64,000 bases of DNA, taken from NCBI GenBank assembly GCA_963793625.1, contig CAWCAT010000028.1:108081-172080 (forward strand), read 5' to 3'. The notes under the pieces were generated by a model. The model searched no databases. It saw only the letters and a list, made by a program, of their open reading frames with translations, and had not been told where the DNA came from. This stretch comes from G963668605 sp963793625 (GTDB taxonomy: Bacteria; Acidobacteriota; Terriglobia; Bryobacterales; Bryobacteraceae). Shown here one piece after another: positions 63,717 through 64,000 of this stretch. Position 1 is the first letter of the stretch, and the number at the start of each line of letters is the position of its first letter. The position numbers and the translations under genes were made by a program.

Positions 63717-64000
63717 TTAAGCTCCAATTCGCTCCAACGCTGCCTTCTCCACGATTTCCGCCGCAATCACTTCCGGCTCCGGCAGGCTCTTCGAATCCTA
63801 AAGGCTCGATCCTTTAGCCAGGCAAAATCTAGACTGAGCATGTCCCGCTGCAAGGAGATCGTCATAGGCAAATGCCCTGAACCATTCGTTTTCCTCTAGG
63901 ACGTGCCGTTTCTCCAGGTCGTAACATTTGATTAGATCCAGAGGATCCTTAAACCGCAGAGGGCTGGTTATTAGCGTGAAGTGTATGTTAGCCCGCAAGT
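63717..64000 (-). CDS. hsdM: Type I restriction methylase HsdM, C-terminal end (runs off the right edge, frameshifted)
   Basis: Reading the minus strand from the edge, FKDPLDLIKCYDLEKRHVLE and NEWFRAFAYDDLLA match the C-terminal part of N6-adenine methylase subunits of type I restriction-modification systems. After a frame change near 63,845 it reads LSLDFAWLKD. After another near 63,800 it reads DSKSLPEPEVIAAEIVEKAA and stops at 63,717, the usual end. The catalytic NPPF motif lies outside the window. HsdM works with HsdS for modification and with HsdR for cleavage. The nuclease-like gene follows 76 bases downstream on the same strand. Confidence 0.75.

Overview
Bases 1 to about 58,970 look like one chromosome segment of a soil-type Acidobacteriota bacterium, probably Bryobacterales/Solibacter-like. 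The evidence is moderate GC, many Tat- or Sec-exported glycoside hydrolases, DUF1080 and Gfo/Idh genes, BACON and anchor-D-like domains in secreted proteins, and glmS and glycan genes spread through the locus. The taxon is inferred from gene content, not from a marker gene. From about 59,060 to 64,000 the DNA changes sharply. A GC-rich block (M23 peptidase, ParA-like ATPase, small partner protein) is followed by an AT-rich nuclease-like gene and the tail of a type I restriction methylase. This end is either an acquired island or, more likely, an assembly chimera joined at a 95-bp palindromic, IS-end-like segment (58,968-59,062).

Layout. (1) 1-2,325: divergent GH42 and GH51 glycosidases. (2) 2,332-4,926: glmS (frameshifted) and an orphan NarL/LuxR response regulator, both on the minus strand. 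(3) 5,610-40,089: one long plus-strand exopolysaccharide locus with mostly overlapping or closely spaced genes. It opens with a NusG-like antiterminator and a ribbon-helix-helix protein, then three secreted proteins, Wza-like and Wzc/BY-kinase export proteins and a priming sugar transferase. Next comes an apparently complete nonulosonic (legionaminic-like) acid pathway: 4,6-dehydratase, aminotransferase, NeuB-, NeuC- and NeuA-type enzymes. Interleaved with it are an ABC exporter, an acyl carrier protein and a GNAT-like protein. The rest of the locus holds about seven glycosyltransferases, a Wzy/ligase-like membrane protein, two polysaccharide deacetylases, a secreted beta-helix protein, an FkbH-like glyceryl loader and a CapK-like adenylate-forming enzyme. 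(4) 40,145-43,045: a large secreted malectin/BACON/beta-helix protein on the minus strand, paralogous in its C-terminal half to the beta-helix protein inside the locus. (5) 43,483-44,767: a damaged nucleotide-sugar dehydrogenase. (6) 44,795-58,284: a glycan-utilisation block with GH2, exo-rhamnogalacturonan-lyase-like, DUF1080, GH67/GH20-like, Gfo/Idh, two sugar isomerase-like and GH9 genes. With the GH42 and GH51 at the left edge this suggests use of pectin-type side chains, possibly through 3-keto-glycoside chemistry.

The most interesting idea is that the acyl carrier protein, the GNAT-like acyltransferase and the FkbH-like enzyme cooperate to put a glyceryl-type acyl group on an amino sugar of the exported polysaccharide.

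Caution on quality: about a dozen genes carry single-base frameshifts, often at short homopolymers, and the density rises steeply after 55 kb and especially after 61 kb. Many apparent pseudogenes here may be sequence errors. Reconstructed reading frames are stated where used. No tRNA, rRNA or CRISPR array was seen.
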